From positions 1 to 64,000 of the forward strand of contig NZ_WWCM01000015.1 of assembly GCF_009857915.1 (NCBI RefSeq): 64,000 bases of DNA. The letters run 5' to 3'. Source of the stretch: Duganella qianjiadongensis (GTDB taxonomy: Bacteria > Pseudomonadota > Gammaproteobacteria > Burkholderiales > Burkholderiaceae_D). The translations under genes were made by a program, and so were the position numbers. Positions 62,486-64,000 of the stretch are shown here, one piece after another. Every line of letters begins with the position of its first letter. The first letter of the stretch is position 1. The notes below the pieces were generated by a model that worked only from the letters and a program-made list of their open reading frames with translations, did no database searches and had not been told where the DNA came from.

Positions 62486-63472
62486 ATGATGCACAAGAAA
62501 ATTGCTTATACCCTTGCATTGCTGGTGGCGCTGCTGGCGCCGTTTATCGGCTATCCCGTGTTTCTGGCCAAGCTGCTGTGCTTTGCCCTGTTTGCCTGCG
62601 CCTTCAATCTGCTGATCGGCTACACGGGTTTGCTGTCGTTCGGTCACGCGGCCTTTTTCGGCGCGGCGGGCTATGTGGCGGGCAATGCCATGAAAGTCTG
62701 GGGCTGGCCTGTCGAGCTGGGCTTGCTGGCCGGGGTGGCAGCGGGCGCGGCTATCGGTCTGGTGATGGGCGCGCTGGCGATCCGCCGTCAGGGCATCTAT
62801 TTCTCCATGATTACGCTGGCGCTGGCGCAGATGGTGTACTTCGGTGCGCTGCGGGCTGGCGAATTCACGGGCGGCGAAGATGGCTTGCAAGGTGTTCCAC
62901 GTGGCAAGCTGTTCGGCGCTATCGATCTGGGCAACGATGTGGCGCTGTACTTCTTCGTACTGGCGGTGTGCATACTGGCGTTCATGCTAATCGTGCGCAC
63001 CATCCATTCGCCGTTCGGCCAGGTACTGAAAGCGATCAAGGAAAACGAGCCGCGTGCGATTTCGCTCGGTTACGACGTGGACCGCTACAAGCTGCTGGCC
63101 TTCGTGCTGTCGGCGGCGCTGGCAGGTCTGGCTGGTGCTTCGAATATGCTGGTGCAGGGCTTTGAAACGCTGACCGATGTGCACTGGAGCATGTCGGGTC
63201 TGGTGATCTTGATGACGCTGGTCGGCGGCATGGGGACGCTGGCTGGTCCCGTGCTGGGCGCCATCATCATCATCGCACTGGAGAACAAGCTGGGCGATCT
63301 GGGCATTGCGCTGGCTGAGCGCAGCGGTATCGAATGGTTCAACACGCTGGGCGAAGCCGTCAGCATGGTGACGGGGCTGATCTTTATTGCCTGCGTGCTG
63401 CTGTTCCGGCGCGGTATCGTGGGCGAAATCATCGCCCGCCTGCCGAATGGACTCAACAAGAAAGCCGCATGA
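62486..63472 (+). CDS. livM: Branched-chain amino acid ABC transporter permease LivM
   Basis: A 328-residue permease, the partner of LivH. CFALFACAFNLLIGYTGLLSFGHAAFFGAAGYVAG and VLKAIKENEPRAISLGYDVDRYKLLAFVLSAALAGLAG are family hallmarks. It is 7 bp after livH. The usual cytoplasmic loop VGGMGTLAGPVLGA is present. A strong terminator follows. Confidence 0.94.
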   Translation: MMHKKIAYTLALLVALLAPFIGYPVFLAKLLCFALFACAFNLLIGYTGLLSFGHAAFFGAAGYVAGNAMKVWGWPVELGLLAGVAAGAAIGLVMGALAIRRQGIYFSMITLALAQMVYFGALRAGEFTGGEDGLQGVPRGKLFGAIDLGNDVALYFFVLAVCILAFMLIVRTIHSPFGQVLKAIKENEPRAISLGYDVDRYKLLAFVLSAALAGLAGASNMLVQGFETLTDVHWSMSGLVILMTLVGGMGTLAGPVLGAIIIIALENKLGDLGIALAERSGIEWFNTLGEAVSMVTGLIFIACVLLFRRGIVGEIIARLPNGLNKKAA

Positions 63473-63496
63473 CTTTCAGGGTTTGATACAGCACAG

Positions 63497-63528
63497 GCGC
63501 CGGACGAACAGTCCGGCGCTTTTTTTTT
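63497..63528 (+). terminator. Terminator of the liv operon
   Basis: GCGCCGGAC/GTCCGGCGC form a 9-bp stem with loop GAACA, followed by nine T residues. Confidence 0.92.
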
Positions 63529-63572
63529 GTCCGGCGTACATTGGCAGTCCACCTTTCTCTGCCGAGGTAGAT

Positions 63573-64000
63573 ATGGCTATCAGGACGATAGGGCTGGCGC
63601 TGGCCAGCTGCGCGCTGGCCGCTTGCGGTGCGCATCATCACCATGACGATGTTGAAGAGCTGAATCTGGCACCGGCTTTTCTGGGCACCATTAGCGCGAC
63701 CAGCTACGATGGCCAGAGCGACGATCTGCTGACCGCTGGGCTGGGCGCCAGCGGTCTGGCAGGGCCTACCCCTGCCTATGCCGATCCGGCGCGTCCTACG
63801 GCCTCTGAGCTGCGCCGTAACGCGATCTATGCCAACTACCGTGCCGTGCTCGATATCGCTGCCAATAGCGGCTATGGCACCTTGTACGGCCCGAATGTGG
63901 ATGCGGCAGGCAGCGTGACCAGCGGGCAGGGGCTGGTAGCCGGTACCGAGTATCTGGCCTATGCCGATGATGGCAGCGGCCAGCAGAATGTGACGCTGAT
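63573..64000 (+). CDS. D-(-)-3-hydroxybutyrate oligomer hydrolase (3' partial)
   Basis: Only the first 142 codons are in the window. The N-terminus has a lipoprotein-type signal (LALASCALAACGAHHHH, lipobox LAAC). It then reads EELNLAPAFLGTISATSYDGQSDDLLTAGLGASGL and TASELRRNAIYANYRAVLDI, which match the 3HB-oligomer hydrolase family. The enzyme degrades soluble hydroxybutyrate oligomers and suits an organism that stores or scavenges polyhydroxybutyrate. The catalytic part lies beyond the edge. Confidence 0.88.
   Translation, partial: MAIRTIGLALASCALAACGAHHHHDDVEELNLAPAFLGTISATSYDGQSDDLLTAGLGASGLAGPTPAYADPARPTASELRRNAIYANYRAVLDIAANSGYGTLYGPNVDAAGSVTSGQGLVAGTEYLAYADDGSGQQNVTL

Overview
The window looks like a betaproteobacterial chromosome, probably Burkholderiales. 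The evidence is GC-rich coding sequence, a glmS / Lrp-type regulator / glmU neighbourhood, a rsmI-lpoA-yraN-diaA-dolP cluster, a complete leucine-degradation and biotin block, and the start of a 3-hydroxybutyrate oligomer hydrolase gene (polyhydroxybutyrate metabolism). I cannot name a genus.

Layout. 1-13.3 kb: the distal part of a type VI secretion (T6SS) locus, tssE (partial) - tssF (in-frame stop) - tssG - vgrG - lipase effector - Tli4-type immunity - second lipase - second immunity - tssK. The effector/immunity pair is a diverged tandem duplication whose scar, made of remnants of the tssK start and vgrG end, is still readable at 8847-9098. 13.3-15.6 kb: murQ with a GntR regulator (minus strand), then ychJ. 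15.6-26.4 kb: one tightly packed plus-strand run in which the biotin genes bioAFDB sit between the two subunit genes of biotin-dependent methylcrotonyl-CoA carboxylase, together with methylglutaconyl-CoA hydratase and HMG-CoA lyase. 26.5-31.2 kb: tRNA-Pro, rsmI, and the divergent lpoA-yraN-diaA-dolP-tlpA run. 31.2-35.6 kb: a truncated-haemoglobin/DUF3034 fusion, a hotdog thioesterase and three TadE/TadG-like pseudopilin-type genes. 35.8-42.7 kb: a MerR regulator, glmS, an Lrp regulator, a dense DnaA-box array, glmU, a DUF6279 lipoprotein and rsmD. 42.8-51.7 kb: coaD, ferredoxin, a chalcone-isomerase-like protein, a LysR regulator, an unusual chemoreceptor, and a divergent Lrp regulator with putA. 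51.8-64 kb: MTA/SAH nucleosidase, a GGDEF-EAL protein, nitronate monooxygenase, GMC oxidoreductase, livGFKHM and the 3HB-oligomer hydrolase (partial).

The most unusual signal is in non-coding DNA. The GGDEF-EAL gene (52.9-55.6 kb) is flanked by two directly repeated, diverged elements. Each has an AT-rich tract, a run of TAG/TAA triplets (DnaA-trio pattern), a perfect reverse DnaA box and a distal pair of boxes. The spacing of the boxes is conserved to within one base between the copies. Sampled plus-strand coding rows go from C about equal to or above G in putA to clearly G-rich to the right of the elements, which is the sign change expected at a replication origin. A third DnaA-box array lies at 39.31-39.64 kb. 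Together these suggest a replication origin or DnaA-control region that is bipartite around a cyclic-di-GMP gene. dnaA itself is not in the window.
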